A DNA stretch of 64,000 nt from Sphingobacterium hungaricum (GCF_015210005.1 NZ_MU158698.1:2277337-2341336); one strand, 5' to 3'; counted from the stretch's first letter, positions 25,050-34,506 are shown. Notes: generated by a model from the sequence alone, not told the origin. Program-made: numbers and translations.

Positions 25050-26801
25050 ATGAACAAGAATAAATTTTTGCTCCTTTCATTAATCGGCTTATTGACCGTA
25101 CAAGCACACCCTTTATTCGCACAGAAAACTTCGGAAACTTTTGTGGAAATGGCGGATCCTACAGCAGACACACTTGCGGATTGGTCCAAAGTGAAAAATG
25201 GCCTTCATGTTTCCTTTGCATCAATCGATAAACGCTTTGCGAAATCATTTGTTCCTGAAGTAACAAATCAACAAACAGCAGTGGTTAGAGGCTGGAAAGG
25301 AGAGACTGTTTCTGCACAAGTTCTATTGTGGACTAAAGATGAAATTCCAAACGTCGAAGTGCAACTTTCAGATTTTGTTTCAAAAAATAACACAATTCCA
25401 AAATCGATTTCGCAAGCTAGTTTCGTTCGCTATGTGATGACCGATGAATTTGCCGAAGGATGTGGGCATCGAAAGCCAGAAGATTTCGCTTCTTCATTAT
25501 CGCCGGATATGCTGGACGACTTGACAAGCTACGATTTGGAGGCTAAAAAAGTTAGACCTGTTTGGTTAACCATTCAAATTCCACGTGATGCTCCCAAAGG
25601 AGAATATAACACCGCTGTTTTGATCAAATCGGAGGGTAAAACGCTTCGAAAATTAACGCTCCGATTGGAAGTGCTTGATCAAATTTTACCAGAACCAAAA
25701 AATTGGACATTTCATTTGGATCAATGGCAACATCCCTCAGCAGTAGCGCGTACAGCAGGTGTGGAGATGTGGAGCGATGCGCATTTCGAAGCGATGAAAC
25801 CTGTTATGAAAAGGTTAGCCGATGCGGGCCAAAAAGTAATTACGGCGACTTTAAATAAAGATCCTTGGAACGTACAAACATACGATCCGTACGCAGACAT
25901 GATTATTTGGGAGAAAAAGAAAGATGGTACATGGACTTACGATTACAGTGTCTTTGACAAATGGGTAAGTTTTATGCTGGATCTCGGCATTACAAAAATG
26001 CTAAACTGCTATTCGATCATTCCATGGAATAGCACCGTTCATTATAAAGACGAGGCTACAGGTCAGTTTGTTGATGTCGTTGCGAAAGCAGGAACACCGA
26101 TTTTCGAAGAAATATGGGAGCCATTTTTAACCGATTTTGTGAAGCATTTGAAACAGAAAAATTGGCTATCCTTTACAAATATTGCGATTGATGAACGTTC
26201 GAAAGAAGAAATGGACGCTGCATTCGCTTTGCTTAAAAAAGTATCCCCAGAATTAGGGATTTCATACGCGGATAATCAAAAGACATACAAACGTTTTCCT
26301 GACAGCGAGGATATTAGCATTGCTGTAGGACACCCTTACTCTAAAGAGGATATTGCTGATCGCCGTGCCCGCGGGCTGAATAGCACATATTATATTTGTT
26401 GCAGTGATGAATTTCCAAACTCATTTACATTTTCTGATCCTGCTGAGTCTACTTTTTTAGCGTGGTATGCTTTAGCGTCTGGCTTCGATGGCGTATTGCA
26501 TTGGGCATATAACTCTTGGGTCGAAAAACCATTGCAGGATTCTCGTTTCAGAACCTGGCCGGCTGGCGACACATATATCGTCTATCCAGGAAACCGCAGT
26601 TCGATTCGTTTCGAGCGGATGCTAGAAGGTATCCAAGATTATGAGAAAGCATTGGTGCTTCGCAAAAAACTTCAAGAAACTGCACAAACAGAAAAGCTAG
26701 CGACATTGAATAAAGCAATTGAATTACTGGATAACCCAACGCGAACCGCGACTTGGAACGCAAATTTAAATAAGGCGAAAGAATTATTGAACAGTTTGTA
26801 G
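25050..26801 (+). CDS. GH123/DUF4091-type glycoside hydrolase
   Basis: 583 residues with signal peptide (about 1-25, ending FAQ). An N-terminal beta-sandwich is followed by a TIM-barrel-like part containing LTSYDLEAKKVRPVWLTI, IDERSKEEM (Asp381-Glu382 pair) and GVLHWAYNSW, features of GH123 and DUF4091 proteins. GH123 members are beta-N-acetylgalactosaminidases using substrate-assisted catalysis by an Asp-Glu pair. It lies directly after the sulfatase, so the pair may trim sulfated GalNAc glycans. Enzyme specificity is inferred from family only. Confidence 0.85.
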   Translation: MNKNKFLLLSLIGLLTVQAHPLFAQKTSETFVEMADPTADTLADWSKVKNGLHVSFASIDKRFAKSFVPEVTNQQTAVVRGWKGETVSAQVLLWTKDEIPNVEVQLSDFVSKNNTIPKSISQASFVRYVMTDEFAEGCGHRKPEDFASSLSPDMLDDLTSYDLEAKKVRPVWLTIQIPRDAPKGEYNTAVLIKSEGKTLRKLTLRLEVLDQILPEPKNWTFHLDQWQHPSAVARTAGVEMWSDAHFEAMKPVMKRLADAGQKVITATLNKDPWNVQTYDPYADMIIWEKKKDGTWTYDYSVFDKWVSFMLDLGITKMLNCYSIIPWNSTVHYKDEATGQFVDVVAKAGTPIFEEIWEPFLTDFVKHLKQKNWLSFTNIAIDERSKEEMDAAFALLKKVSPELGISYADNQKTYKRFPDSEDISIAVGHPYSKEDIADRRARGLNSTYYICCSDEFPNSFTFSDPAESTFLAWYALASGFDGVLHWAYNSWVEKPLQDSRFRTWPAGDTYIVYPGNRSSIRFERMLEGIQDYEKALVLRKKLQETAQTEKLATLNKAIELLDNPTRTATWNANLNKAKELLNSL

Positions 26802-26894
26802 TCGTTATTATTTTATTTGGATTTTCAGCATCATTCATTCATTTCAAAACTTATCTGGGTATTTTGCGTTAAACAAGTACTTAAACTATACAAC

Positions 26895-27440
26895 ATGGTA
26901 AATTCAAAAAAATGGTTGACTCCAATGATGCTTCTTATTGGGGCTAGTTCGCTTTTCTTTCTGAGCGGATGTAAAAATGTACAAGTTCCAGATGGTGTAA
27001 CTGTAGTAGATAATTTTGATATCAATAAATACATGGGTCAGTGGTACGAGATTGCTCGATTTGATTTTAAACAGGAGAAAGATTTAAGCCAAGTGACAGC
27101 AAATTACTCCCTAAATGAGGATGGTTCGGTGAAGGTGCTGAACCGCGGATTTCATGATATTGATAAGGAATGGAAAGAGGCAAATGGTAAAGCCAAGTTT
27201 TTAGATGAAACGGACAAAGGAGCTTTGAAAGTTTCCTTTTTCGGTCCTTTTTATTCGGGATACAATGTGGTAATGCTAGATCCTGACTACCAACATGCCT
27301 TAATATTCGGCGAGAGTACAGAATATATCTGGTTCTTATCAAGGGAAAAAACTTTGCCCGATCAGACAAAGGAACTTTTCTTAGCCAAAGCAAAAGAAGC
27401 CGGCTATGATTTAAATCGCTTAGTTTGGACCAAGCAATAG
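26895..27440 (+). CDS. Lipocalin-family outer-membrane lipoprotein (Blc-like)
   Basis: 181 residues from the ATG at 26895; an upstream in-frame start at 26817 would bury the signal peptide. A lipobox LSGC is followed by VPDGVTVVDNFDINKYMGQWYEIARFDF, the GxW lipocalin motif, and the barrel ends with YIWFLSREKTLP, as in bacterial lipocalin Blc. Such proteins bind lysophospholipids or fatty acids in membrane upkeep under stress. It is 93 bases after the GH123 gene and is followed by a strong terminator. Confidence 0.93.
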   Translation: MVNSKKWLTPMMLLIGASSLFFLSGCKNVQVPDGVTVVDNFDINKYMGQWYEIARFDFKQEKDLSQVTANYSLNEDGSVKVLNRGFHDIDKEWKEANGKAKFLDETDKGALKVSFFGPFYSGYNVVMLDPDYQHALIFGESTEYIWFLSREKTLPDQTKELFLAKAKEAGYDLNRLVWTKQ

Positions 27441-27464
27441 CAAAAATGATTTACAAAATATTCA

Positions 27465-27495
27465 AGCCAAAGAAAGCGTTTCTTTGGCTTTTTTT
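27465..27495 (+). terminator. Intrinsic terminator after lipocalin gene
   Basis: Perfect 11-base arms AGCCAAAGAAA and TTTCTTTGGCT enclose GCG, followed by seven T. Confidence 0.9.
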
Positions 27496-27600
27496 GTGGC
27501 TTATGAAAAGTTGATTTGCTTTAGATGTATTTTTCAATAAATGAGTATTCATACTCATCCATATCTTTAGTATAAAGTTTTGCTTAAAAATCAGTGAATT

Positions 27601-27626
27601 AAGTTTTGTCCCCGATTTGTCCCCTT
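27601..27626 (-). repeat. Two 11-bp tandem GGGGACAAA units
   Basis: On the minus strand the units read GGGGACAAATC and GGGGACAAAAC. A similar pair on the opposite strand lies at 61577-61599. The 11-base period places both units on one DNA face, as in a protein-binding array. I associate such motifs with integrase-linked sites in Bacteroidota, but this is memory, not tested here. Confidence 0.5.
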
Positions 27627-27714
27627 AAACAAATCGCTGATTTGCATCGCAAATCATAATTTTAGGTTTTGAATTCTTAATTACTCACAACGTTTTGAAT
27701 TCTACTGAAAGAAC

Positions 27715-27891
27715 ATGGTAACACTTATACGAGCAATCAAGAGAAGTTTTGCATTTGGTCCGATTCGGCGCCGAAGTCTATTCAGACGTCCTTCGGGCTT
27801 AATCGCGATTGATAAAAACGTTAAGCAACTTATCATAGCCTTTATCTTGTTTTTAATCGTCCTATTTCAGCTTTATGTATTAGAAAGCTGA
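27715..27891 (+). CDS. Possible 58-aa single-span membrane protein
   Basis: An ATG-TGA frame of 58 codons, too short for normal gene calls. The first half is Arg-rich (IKRSFAFGPIRRRSLFRRPSG), and residues about 37-55 are a hydrophobic segment (KQLIIAFILFLIVLFQLYVL). The order, positive residues then one membrane span, suits a small inner-membrane protein. It stands alone in a 650-base gap. Codon use was not computed, and the frame could be chance. Confidence 0.35.
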   Translation: MVTLIRAIKRSFAFGPIRRRSLFRRPSGLIAIDKNVKQLIIAFILFLIVLFQLYVLES

Positions 27892-28089
27892 GTCAAATAA
27901 TATTTATAACCAATCTATGAAAACTTTGTGGAAAATCTTTGTGGTTCAAACTTTTCGAATCACAAAGAACACAAAGAATTTATCTTCCTTTTGAAGATCA
28001 AATTAAGTGTATAATTTAAGACTGTACACAGTCAAAAAATTGACAGAAATAAGTATGTTTGTTTATACGTAAATCTATAGATTCTTAAC

Positions 28090-28956
28090 ATGCTTAAACA
28101 CACAACTCTGCTTTTTCTAGTTGCTTTTGGATGGACTGTTACTGCTTTCGCTCAACAGAAAATTCCTTTTCGATTGACGAAGCACAACAACATTATCGTG
28201 AAAGCTTTGGTAAATAAAACAGACTCAGTTGATCTCATGTTTCAGATTGCAATGCCTGACGCGTCTTTAGCGCCGGATCGCAAAAGCAAAGTAGAAAGCG
28301 TACAATTCGATTCGACGGAATATTCGGGAGGCTTAAGCAGAAACAATACCGTAAAAGTCGGGCCCATCGAAAAGGACGGAATATTATTCTTCGATAATGA
28401 ATATACCGGACATGAAGCCGAGGGCAAAATCGGGACCGGTATTTTTGGAGGCAAAGCTTTCAAAATCGATTACGATACAAACGAATTTGTTGTTTATGAC
28501 CAATTGCCATCTGTGGATGATTACGATGCCATCCCACTAGTTTTTAAAAGAGGACAGTTTTTTATTCCAGCTAACAGCATCATTCAAGCTGTTTCGTATC
28601 CAACTGAGTTTTTGCTTCAATCAGGTTATTCAGGAAGTTTGATTTATGAACAGAACTTTTCAGATGAACATCAGTTCAACGATAAAATGACGTTTATTAA
28701 TGAAAAGACACTGAAGAATTCGAATGGTCAATCTGTACTTACTAAAAATGGAGTCATTGACCAGCTCAGTGTCGGAGAGTTTTCGTTAGGCGATGTGCCT
28801 GCCGGGGTATTTGTCGGCGATCTTAAAATACAAAAATTAAGCTATTTCGGAGCAGATCTGCTGCGTCGATTTAATTGGATATTTAATGCGGACAGGAGCA
28901 TAGCTTATATTCAAAAAAGCAAATATTACAATGAAACTTATTATATTTTGAATTAA
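28090..28956 (+). CDS. Exported retropepsin-like protein lacking catalytic Asp
   Basis: 288 residues, signal peptide ending near AFAQQ. The fold pattern is that of a two-lobed aspartyl protease: a first strand with LMFQIAMPDASLA where DTG would be, a GTGIFGGKAFKIDYDTNEF segment, and a second lobe with FLLQSGYSGSLIYE where FLLDTGYSG is expected. Both catalytic aspartates are therefore replaced, the second by Gln. It may be a binding protein rather than an enzyme. It is followed by a clear terminator and is a single-gene unit. Confidence 0.7.
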   Translation: MLKHTTLLFLVAFGWTVTAFAQQKIPFRLTKHNNIIVKALVNKTDSVDLMFQIAMPDASLAPDRKSKVESVQFDSTEYSGGLSRNNTVKVGPIEKDGILFFDNEYTGHEAEGKIGTGIFGGKAFKIDYDTNEFVVYDQLPSVDDYDAIPLVFKRGQFFIPANSIIQAVSYPTEFLLQSGYSGSLIYEQNFSDEHQFNDKMTFINEKTLKNSNGQSVLTKNGVIDQLSVGEFSLGDVPAGVFVGDLKIQKLSYFGADLLRRFNWIFNADRSIAYIQKSKYYNETYYILN

Positions 28957-28988
28957 GGATTTAGACGCACTTAATGCTATCGATTACT

Positions 28989-29019
28989 AAGCCACAGAAC
29001 TTCCATCTGTGGCTTTTTT
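28989..29019 (+). terminator. Intrinsic terminator
   Basis: Nine-base arms AAGCCACAG and CTGTGGCTT with a 9-base loop, continuing into a T-run. It lies 33 bases past the stop of the aspartyl-protease-like gene. Confidence 0.9.
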
Positions 29020-29134
29020 CGTTGATTAAATTTGAGCTTACTATGTAATCATTGTTAAATATCCCTGTTTTCGTGGATTGATGGACAGACCTCGATGCCC
29101 TAACTTTGATATGAACTATATGAAAGGTTAGCAT

Positions 29135-30103
29135 ATGAAAAAGCAGATAATTGGTTTGAGTATTTTACTGTGTTTTTTTTTGGCATGTTCAAAAGATGGC
29201 GAAGATGGACCGGATGGTTCTGGAAATCTATATCCTGCAGCACTTAACGGAACGATTTATTACGATTGGGCAACGGAAGGTATTCTTAAAATGAGTTTGC
29301 CCGATGGTGTCGGCGCTGCATTTATTCCGGATGACACCAAACTCAATAATTTTGATATTTCGCGAGATGGCAAGTTTAAATTAACGGTTATCAACGCCAG
29401 TACACTGGGGCAATATGATATCCGGTTTACCATAAGCGATATTGCAAACGGAAGTATTGTGGAGGAATTTATTTACAATGGCCCCGGGCTGAGTGGTTTA
29501 TGCAAGGGTTATCTTTCTCCAGACAATAGTTTGATTTTGGTCACTTCGAATGAAAAAGAAGATGGGATAACTATTTTAAAGCGAAATGGAGAGATGGTTG
29601 GACGTATTCACGATATCAATGGCGAAGAATTTGATTTAAACGAATCCCGACTTTGGTTACCAAATAATGCGCTACTGCTAACGCATAAAAATTACATTCT
29701 CCGCTTAGACCCGCCATACACTTCCGGAACATTGGTCAAAGAAATGGATTATCAGGACTGGGGCGAGCTGGAAGTTAATCAAGCTGGAACCCAATTGGCC
29801 GTGCAAATTGCAAATCATATCTATACGATGGGTATTGATGGTTCCAATCTAAAACAAGTTACGACGAGTAATTTTAAAGAATCAGTTCCCGTATTTTCTC
29901 CTGACGGAAAATACTTGTTGGTCGGAACCGAGTACAGGCAGACAGGTCCCTTCGGTTTTATGTGGTCTCTAAAAATCATTCCTAATGACGGACAGCAGTA
30001 TAATGTTGATCCTGTAGAAGCAAATTCTCCAGGAGTAATTCCCGTGATTTTGAAAGGAAAAGATCATATTGAAACTGCCGGAGGCCAAATGATTTGGCGA
30101 TAA
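29135..30103 (+). CDS. Lipoprotein with TolB-like beta-propeller
   Basis: 322 residues. A short signal peptide ends in FLAC, followed by an acidic linker (SKDGEDGPDGSG). PD40-type repeats are visible, for example TMGIDGSNLKQVTTSNFKESVPVFSPDGKYLLVGTE, which implies a beta-propeller in the periplasm or on the surface. It is first of a likely four-gene unit with a second lipoprotein (20-base gap), a TPR histidine kinase and a response regulator, so a signal-capture role is possible. Confidence 0.78.
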   Translation: MKKQIIGLSILLCFFLACSKDGEDGPDGSGNLYPAALNGTIYYDWATEGILKMSLPDGVGAAFIPDDTKLNNFDISRDGKFKLTVINASTLGQYDIRFTISDIANGSIVEEFIYNGPGLSGLCKGYLSPDNSLILVTSNEKEDGITILKRNGEMVGRIHDINGEEFDLNESRLWLPNNALLLTHKNYILRLDPPYTSGTLVKEMDYQDWGELEVNQAGTQLAVQIANHIYTMGIDGSNLKQVTTSNFKESVPVFSPDGKYLLVGTEYRQTGPFGFMWSLKIIPNDGQQYNVDPVEANSPGVIPVILKGKDHIETAGGQMIWR

Positions 30104-30123
30104 CAAACTTAATCTTAGATAAA

Positions 30124-30732
30124 ATGAAAAGTATTATAAAGCTGTGCATAGGCATACTCGTATTTACGAGCTGTACTAAAGATTCCGAAGAAATAAATAG
30201 CAAAGAAAATTTTACGGCGAGGTATGGAGGAAAGCCTTTCGTGGGAACTGCAAAAGGGGCTCGTTCGCAGGATGGTGTGACCAACTACACCTGGAATGGG
30301 GAAGGCCGCGTAGCATTAATTGAAGCTTTGGATGATTCAGTTTCGATGGTCTTTATGGCTGACTTTGGAGATAAAGGCGAGATTAATTTCAAGGTTCGCG
30401 GAAAATTTGATGAATCTACTTATCGCATGGAAACTAGCGACCCTACAATTTATTTTCGAATTCTAGAAGAGCAGATAACGGGTTCAATTAAGAATGCAGG
30501 ACAGCAGATGCTCTTTCAAGGTTCGATGCAGCAAGAGCAGGTAAAGATGACCATGCAAGTGGATTTTATGGAAGAGAATGGCCCGTTTCCGAAAGGATCA
30601 AGTTTGAATTTATCGTTTGATACGAATCGTGAAGTCAGTGAAAATGATGGGGATGGTTCTGGATGTGGCACTAGGTTGGTTCCAATTTGGAGTCCTTCCG
30701 GAGTTACGATGGGATTGGTTCCAGATTGTTAG
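30124..30732 (+). CDS. Lipoprotein of unknown function
   Basis: 202 residues from the ATG at 30124. A lipobox TSC lies at about residue 17. The mature protein is rich in beta strands and Gly/Asp; near the end it has NDGDGSGCGTRLVP and a final Cys. It resembles small Bacteroidota lipoproteins of the DUF6252-like size class, but I cannot assign a family. It sits between the propeller lipoprotein and the histidine kinase. Confidence 0.6.
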   Translation: MKSIIKLCIGILVFTSCTKDSEEINSKENFTARYGGKPFVGTAKGARSQDGVTNYTWNGEGRVALIEALDDSVSMVFMADFGDKGEINFKVRGKFDESTYRMETSDPTIYFRILEEQITGSIKNAGQQMLFQGSMQQEQVKMTMQVDFMEENGPFPKGSSLNLSFDTNREVSENDGDGSGCGTRLVPIWSPSGVTMGLVPDC

Positions 30733-30782
30733 TTTAAAGATTAATCCGTATTTTCAAAAATAATCAACCAGCTTTCGTCTAC

Positions 30783-32807
30783 ATGTCAAAGAATCTCGGT
30801 CTTTCTATCTTTTGTTTGTTGCTTTTAATTGGGCAAGGATTTGGACAATCAAAAGAGGAATTAAAGCTTCATAGCGATAGTCAATACCGTCAGGTTCTGT
30901 TGATAAATAATAATGAGGAAAAGGCATTGGCACTCTACGACCTAAGTTTCTTTTGGTCAGATTATGATACTGCAAAAGCGAAAACTTTCCTTGAAGAAGC
31001 TACAAAAGAATTAGGGAATAAAGCCAAGTCCAGCTATTACCAAGGTGTGTATAAGTTTTATCTAGCAGCGATTCATTTTGATGTCGACCCTGCACTCGCC
31101 AAACAGCAATACATGGAGGCTGAGGGTTTTTTGAAACATGTCGAAGATGCGTATAAATCGCAAGCAACGCGATATCGTGCTAGGTTATGGGGGAGTTATG
31201 GTGCCTTGCTTCAGCGAGATGGCGATGCTCATGCGTATGTTGAGGTTTTGTTGGAGAAAGTGATTCCGATGGCCAAACGAATTTCGGACACGACACTAAT
31301 TGGGAATAATTACCAGAATGTTGCCATGGCTTTGATGAATTTGCAGGAGTATGCAAAGGCTGATCGGTTTTATGATGAAGCGTTAGCACTGTTGAAAGGG
31401 AAGAGGGATTCGGAAGAGCAACAATTTACTTTGTTTGTCAATGGTGCACGAAATTCAATTCAGAACAAAGATTTTGTCCGCTCGCGCAAGTTATTGGATC
31501 AGGCGCAAGAGGTTTTGAAGTCAATTCCTTTCTCATCCTACAGCCCTCTGTATTATGCTGTTGAAGGAAGTTATTGGGAAAAGCAACAAGATTTTCAGAA
31601 GGCAAATAGTTATTTCGAAAAAGGCATTGCGGCAGCAAAAGAACAAAATAATCAAGACATGGTTGCTACGATTCTTTTCGATCAATCTGCGGCTTTTCAA
31701 GCAAACAAACAGCCGGAGTTGGCTAGGCAAAAACTGCTGGATGTATTGCCTTATGTAGAGCAAAAACCTTCGCTACGGAATAAGCAAATGGTTTATTATA
31801 ACCTAGCAACAACCGCTTCGCAGTTGGGAAAAGACAAAGAGGCTGTTCAATGGTTCGAAAAATATAAGATCATTGCTGATTCCATTTTTTTAGACAAAGC
31901 TGAAATCCGAACGCTGGAACTTGAAAAAAAATACCGCACTGCGGAGAAAGAAAACGAAATTTTACGAATAGATGCAGAAAATCAACAACATCAACTTGCG
32001 TTGCAACGTTCCCGGATTGTGATTGGTTTATTGATTCTTGCCAGTATCATTTTAGCGATGTTGAGTTTTATTTGGTATTCATCGCTAAAAAATAAAAAGA
32101 AATTGGCTGCGCAAAATGAATTGTTGCTGCAAGAAGAATTAAGAAACACAAAACAGCAGGAAAAGCTAAACTTGTTTAATGCGATGGTGCAAGGACAGGA
32201 GAAAGAACGTTCTCGAATAGCAAGAGATTTGCACGATGGTTTAGGGGGAATGCTGGCTAGTGTGAAATTGAAGCTTTCGGCAGTCGCAAGTAAGAATGAA
32301 AAACAACAGGAGGATTCAACAATGGATTTATACACGATCATCAATCAATTAGACCATTCGGTCAATGAATTGCGAAGGGTAGCTCGAAACATGATGCCTG
32401 AGTCGTTGTTGTACATGGGCTTGGAGGCAGCTTTGCGCGATTTATGCAATGCGATGGCTCATTCGAATTTGCAGATTGATTTTCAGGCGTCGAATATGCG
32501 CAGCGAATACAAACAATCCTTTTTGATTGCAGTCTATCGAATTGTGCAAGAATTGCTAACGAATGCGGTCAAACATAGCGGCGCATCTCAAGTCTGGGTG
32601 CAATGCGCAGAAACAGACGGATATTTTTACATAACGGTTGAAGATAATGGACTGGGATTTGACGCGAAGAAAGAAAACGTTCTTAGCGAAGGAATCGGCT
32701 TATCAAACATTCGCAATCGCGTAGATATTTTAAATGGACAACTAGAAATTGATGCAGCTGAGGGCAAAGGCGCATCGTTTCATATTCAGCTTCAAATAAA
32801 TGGATAA
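30783..32807 (+). CDS. TPR sensor histidine kinase (HisKA_3, NarX/DesK type)
   Basis: 674 residues. Signal peptide (1-22), then TPR repeats over about 60-385 in the periplasm, one membrane span near 410-430 (IGLLILASIILAMLSFIWY), a coiled coil, the dimerisation box ERSRIARDLHDGLGG with His484, and a HATPase domain with TNAVKHSGA and DNGLGFD. It phosphorylates the regulator whose gene overlaps its stop by 8 bases. The TPR part suggests sensing of a protein or peptide, perhaps the lipoproteins encoded just upstream. Confidence 0.92.
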   Translation: MSKNLGLSIFCLLLLIGQGFGQSKEELKLHSDSQYRQVLLINNNEEKALALYDLSFFWSDYDTAKAKTFLEEATKELGNKAKSSYYQGVYKFYLAAIHFDVDPALAKQQYMEAEGFLKHVEDAYKSQATRYRARLWGSYGALLQRDGDAHAYVEVLLEKVIPMAKRISDTTLIGNNYQNVAMALMNLQEYAKADRFYDEALALLKGKRDSEEQQFTLFVNGARNSIQNKDFVRSRKLLDQAQEVLKSIPFSSYSPLYYAVEGSYWEKQQDFQKANSYFEKGIAAAKEQNNQDMVATILFDQSAAFQANKQPELARQKLLDVLPYVEQKPSLRNKQMVYYNLATTASQLGKDKEAVQWFEKYKIIADSIFLDKAEIRTLELEKKYRTAEKENEILRIDAENQQHQLALQRSRIVIGLLILASIILAMLSFIWYSSLKNKKKLAAQNELLLQEELRNTKQQEKLNLFNAMVQGQEKERSRIARDLHDGLGGMLASVKLKLSAVASKNEKQQEDSTMDLYTIINQLDHSVNELRRVARNMMPESLLYMGLEAALRDLCNAMAHSNLQIDFQASNMRSEYKQSFLIAVYRIVQELLTNAVKHSGASQVWVQCAETDGYFYITVEDNGLGFDAKKENVLSEGIGLSNIRNRVDILNGQLEIDAAEGKGASFHIQLQING

Positions 32808-33420
32808 AATTATTTCAGTGCTTATCGTTGACGACCATCCTTTGGTATTGAGTGGCTTCGAATTTATTCTAAAAAATAGGTCTTCCATATCGCTTAGAGG
32901 CTCATTTACCCGTGCGCAGGAAGCCGTTGATTTTTTGAAAAATAACGCCATCGATGTTATTTTGATGGATATTAATATGCCAGATATTAACGGAATCGAT
33001 GCAACCGAATTAATCAAAAAGCAGTATCCGCAGACGAAAATTATTGCGATAAGTAATTTAAATGAAGGAAGCATTGCGATGCGAATGCTACATGCTGGTG
33101 CGTCTGGTTATTTACTTAAAAATGTGTCCGCAGAAGAGCTTATCGATGGAATTCAGCGTGTGATGGATGATGAACAAGTGCTAAGCCGTGAAATGAGTTT
33201 TGTTTTAAAAAACAATAGCGACTCAGTGCCGAATGTCACGCAACGGGAGCGAGAGGTATTGGCAATGATGGCTCAAGGCCATACGACAGCAAAAATTGCG
33301 GACATGATGTTTATCAGCCCGTTGACTGTAGAAACCCATCGTAGAAATCTTCTTCAGAAGTTTGCAGTGTCCAATTCTGCATCCTTAATTCATAAAGCGA
33401 CTGAAATGAAATTTATATAA
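32800..33420 (+). CDS. NarL/LuxR-family response regulator
   Basis: 206 residues. The receiver domain has Asp11/Asp12 in VDDHP, phospho-acceptor Asp57 in LMDINMPD and a Lys near KNVS. The C-terminal GerE helix-turn-helix starts at VTQREREVLAMMAQGHTTAKIADMM. It overlaps the kinase gene, so they form a cognate pair. The YXWGXW protein gene 280 bases downstream is a candidate target. Confidence 0.94.
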   Translation: MDKIISVLIVDDHPLVLSGFEFILKNRSSISLRGSFTRAQEAVDFLKNNAIDVILMDINMPDINGIDATELIKKQYPQTKIIAISNLNEGSIAMRMLHAGASGYLLKNVSAEELIDGIQRVMDDEQVLSREMSFVLKNNSDSVPNVTQREREVLAMMAQGHTTAKIADMMFISPLTVETHRRNLLQKFAVSNSASLIHKATEMKFI

Positions 33421-33699
33421 AGTCAGCTTATAGAACCTGCCTTTATTCAAATCATAATCCCTTTTCACGCTTAAACTAAATAAATGTAGCTGGTTTATTA
33501 GTTTGAGTTTTTCTCTCGAAGTCTAAAAGCAATACATCCGATTCTTTCCGTTCCGTCTACTTGTCTTTTATATGAAATCATTTGATACTAAGTGGTTAAT
33601 GCTCTTCCTTGTCAAGAGATAAATTTTACAATTTTTAACTAAATAATTAATTTTAATTAAAAAAGATTTTTATAAATTTATAGTAAAATATCTATCGAC
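33421..33699. other. Intergenic region without a gene
   Basis: 279 AT-rich bases between the response regulator and the YXWGXW gene. No open frame or strong hairpin was seen. It presumably holds the promoter of the YXWGXW/RND unit. Confidence 0.5.
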
Positions 33700-34431
33700 A
33701 TGAAAAATTTAATCAAAGTTCTCTTGCTTTGCGCTGTTTTTTTAGCTTCGGCGTCACAATCAAATGCACAAGTACAAGTTCGTATTACCACAACCATAGC
33801 TCCACCAGTTTTACGAGTTTACACGCAGCCATTTTGTCCAGGCGACGGATACATATGGATTCCTGGGTATTGGGCATATGGTGATGACGGTTATTATTGG
33901 GTGCCCGGTGTATGGGTCTTGCCACCTGCTGTAGATTTATACTGGACACCTGGATATTGGGCATTTGAAAACATGCTTTACGTTTGGTACCCAGGTTACT
34001 GGGGTGCAAGCGTCGGATATTACGGCGGGATAAATTACGGATTTGGCTATTTCGGAACCGGTTATATCGGAGGTAAATGGCAAAATGGCCGTTTTTATTA
34101 TAACACAGCTGTAAATCGCATCAATAAAAACCACATTCGGAATGTGTACGTGGATAATGTAGGCATTCGCAAAGTCGCAGATAACAGGCCGAGTTTCAAT
34201 GGTGCTGGAGGTGTGAATTACAAGTCGCAACCAAACGAGCGACGTGTAGAAACTGCGAGGCAAGTACAGCCAACGCAAGAACAGAGAACGCATGACCAAT
34301 CTGCTGTGAAAGATAAAGGACAGTTTTCTTCTCAAAAGAATAAGCCAACAACCATGTCAATGGATAAGGTTGGCGGAAATCGGTACAAATCTAACGGACG
34401 TTCCTCAAGCAAAAGCAGTAAAAGGAAATAG
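33700..34431 (+). CDS. Exported YXWGXW-repeat protein
   Basis: 243 residues. Signal peptide (about 1-25, SNAQ). Residues 45-110 carry repeated aromatic units such as GYIWIPGYWAYG, YWVPGVWVLP, YWTPGYWAF and VWYPGYWGA, as in YXWGXW-repeat proteins. The C-terminal 80 residues are low in hydrophobics and rich in Lys, Ser and Gln, probably disordered. The function of this family is unknown; the genes often lie by envelope or transport genes. Here it precedes an RND efflux operon by 66-75 bases, so it may be cotranscribed. Confidence 0.85.
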   Translation: MKNLIKVLLLCAVFLASASQSNAQVQVRITTTIAPPVLRVYTQPFCPGDGYIWIPGYWAYGDDGYYWVPGVWVLPPAVDLYWTPGYWAFENMLYVWYPGYWGASVGYYGGINYGFGYFGTGYIGGKWQNGRFYYNTAVNRINKNHIRNVYVDNVGIRKVADNRPSFNGAGGVNYKSQPNERRVETARQVQPTQEQRTHDQSAVKDKGQFSSQKNKPTTMSMDKVGGNRYKSNGRSSSKSSKRK

Positions 34432-34506
34432 CTGCTGTCGGTTTTTATGCCGATGGCACAATATTCTATTACTAAAGCTTCTAGCTAAGGACATTACTTG
34501 CTGAAA

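Larger units (their letters stand above)
27496..28089. other. Intergenic region with repeat motifs and one small ORF
   Basis: 594 bases. It holds an 11-bp tandem repeat (27601-27626), an inverted repeat TGATTTGC/GCAAATCA near 27640-27658, the 58-codon frame at 27715 and an AT-rich tail with CACAAAGAACACAAAGAA-like repeats around 27935-27980. No other gene was seen. Confidence 0.6.
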
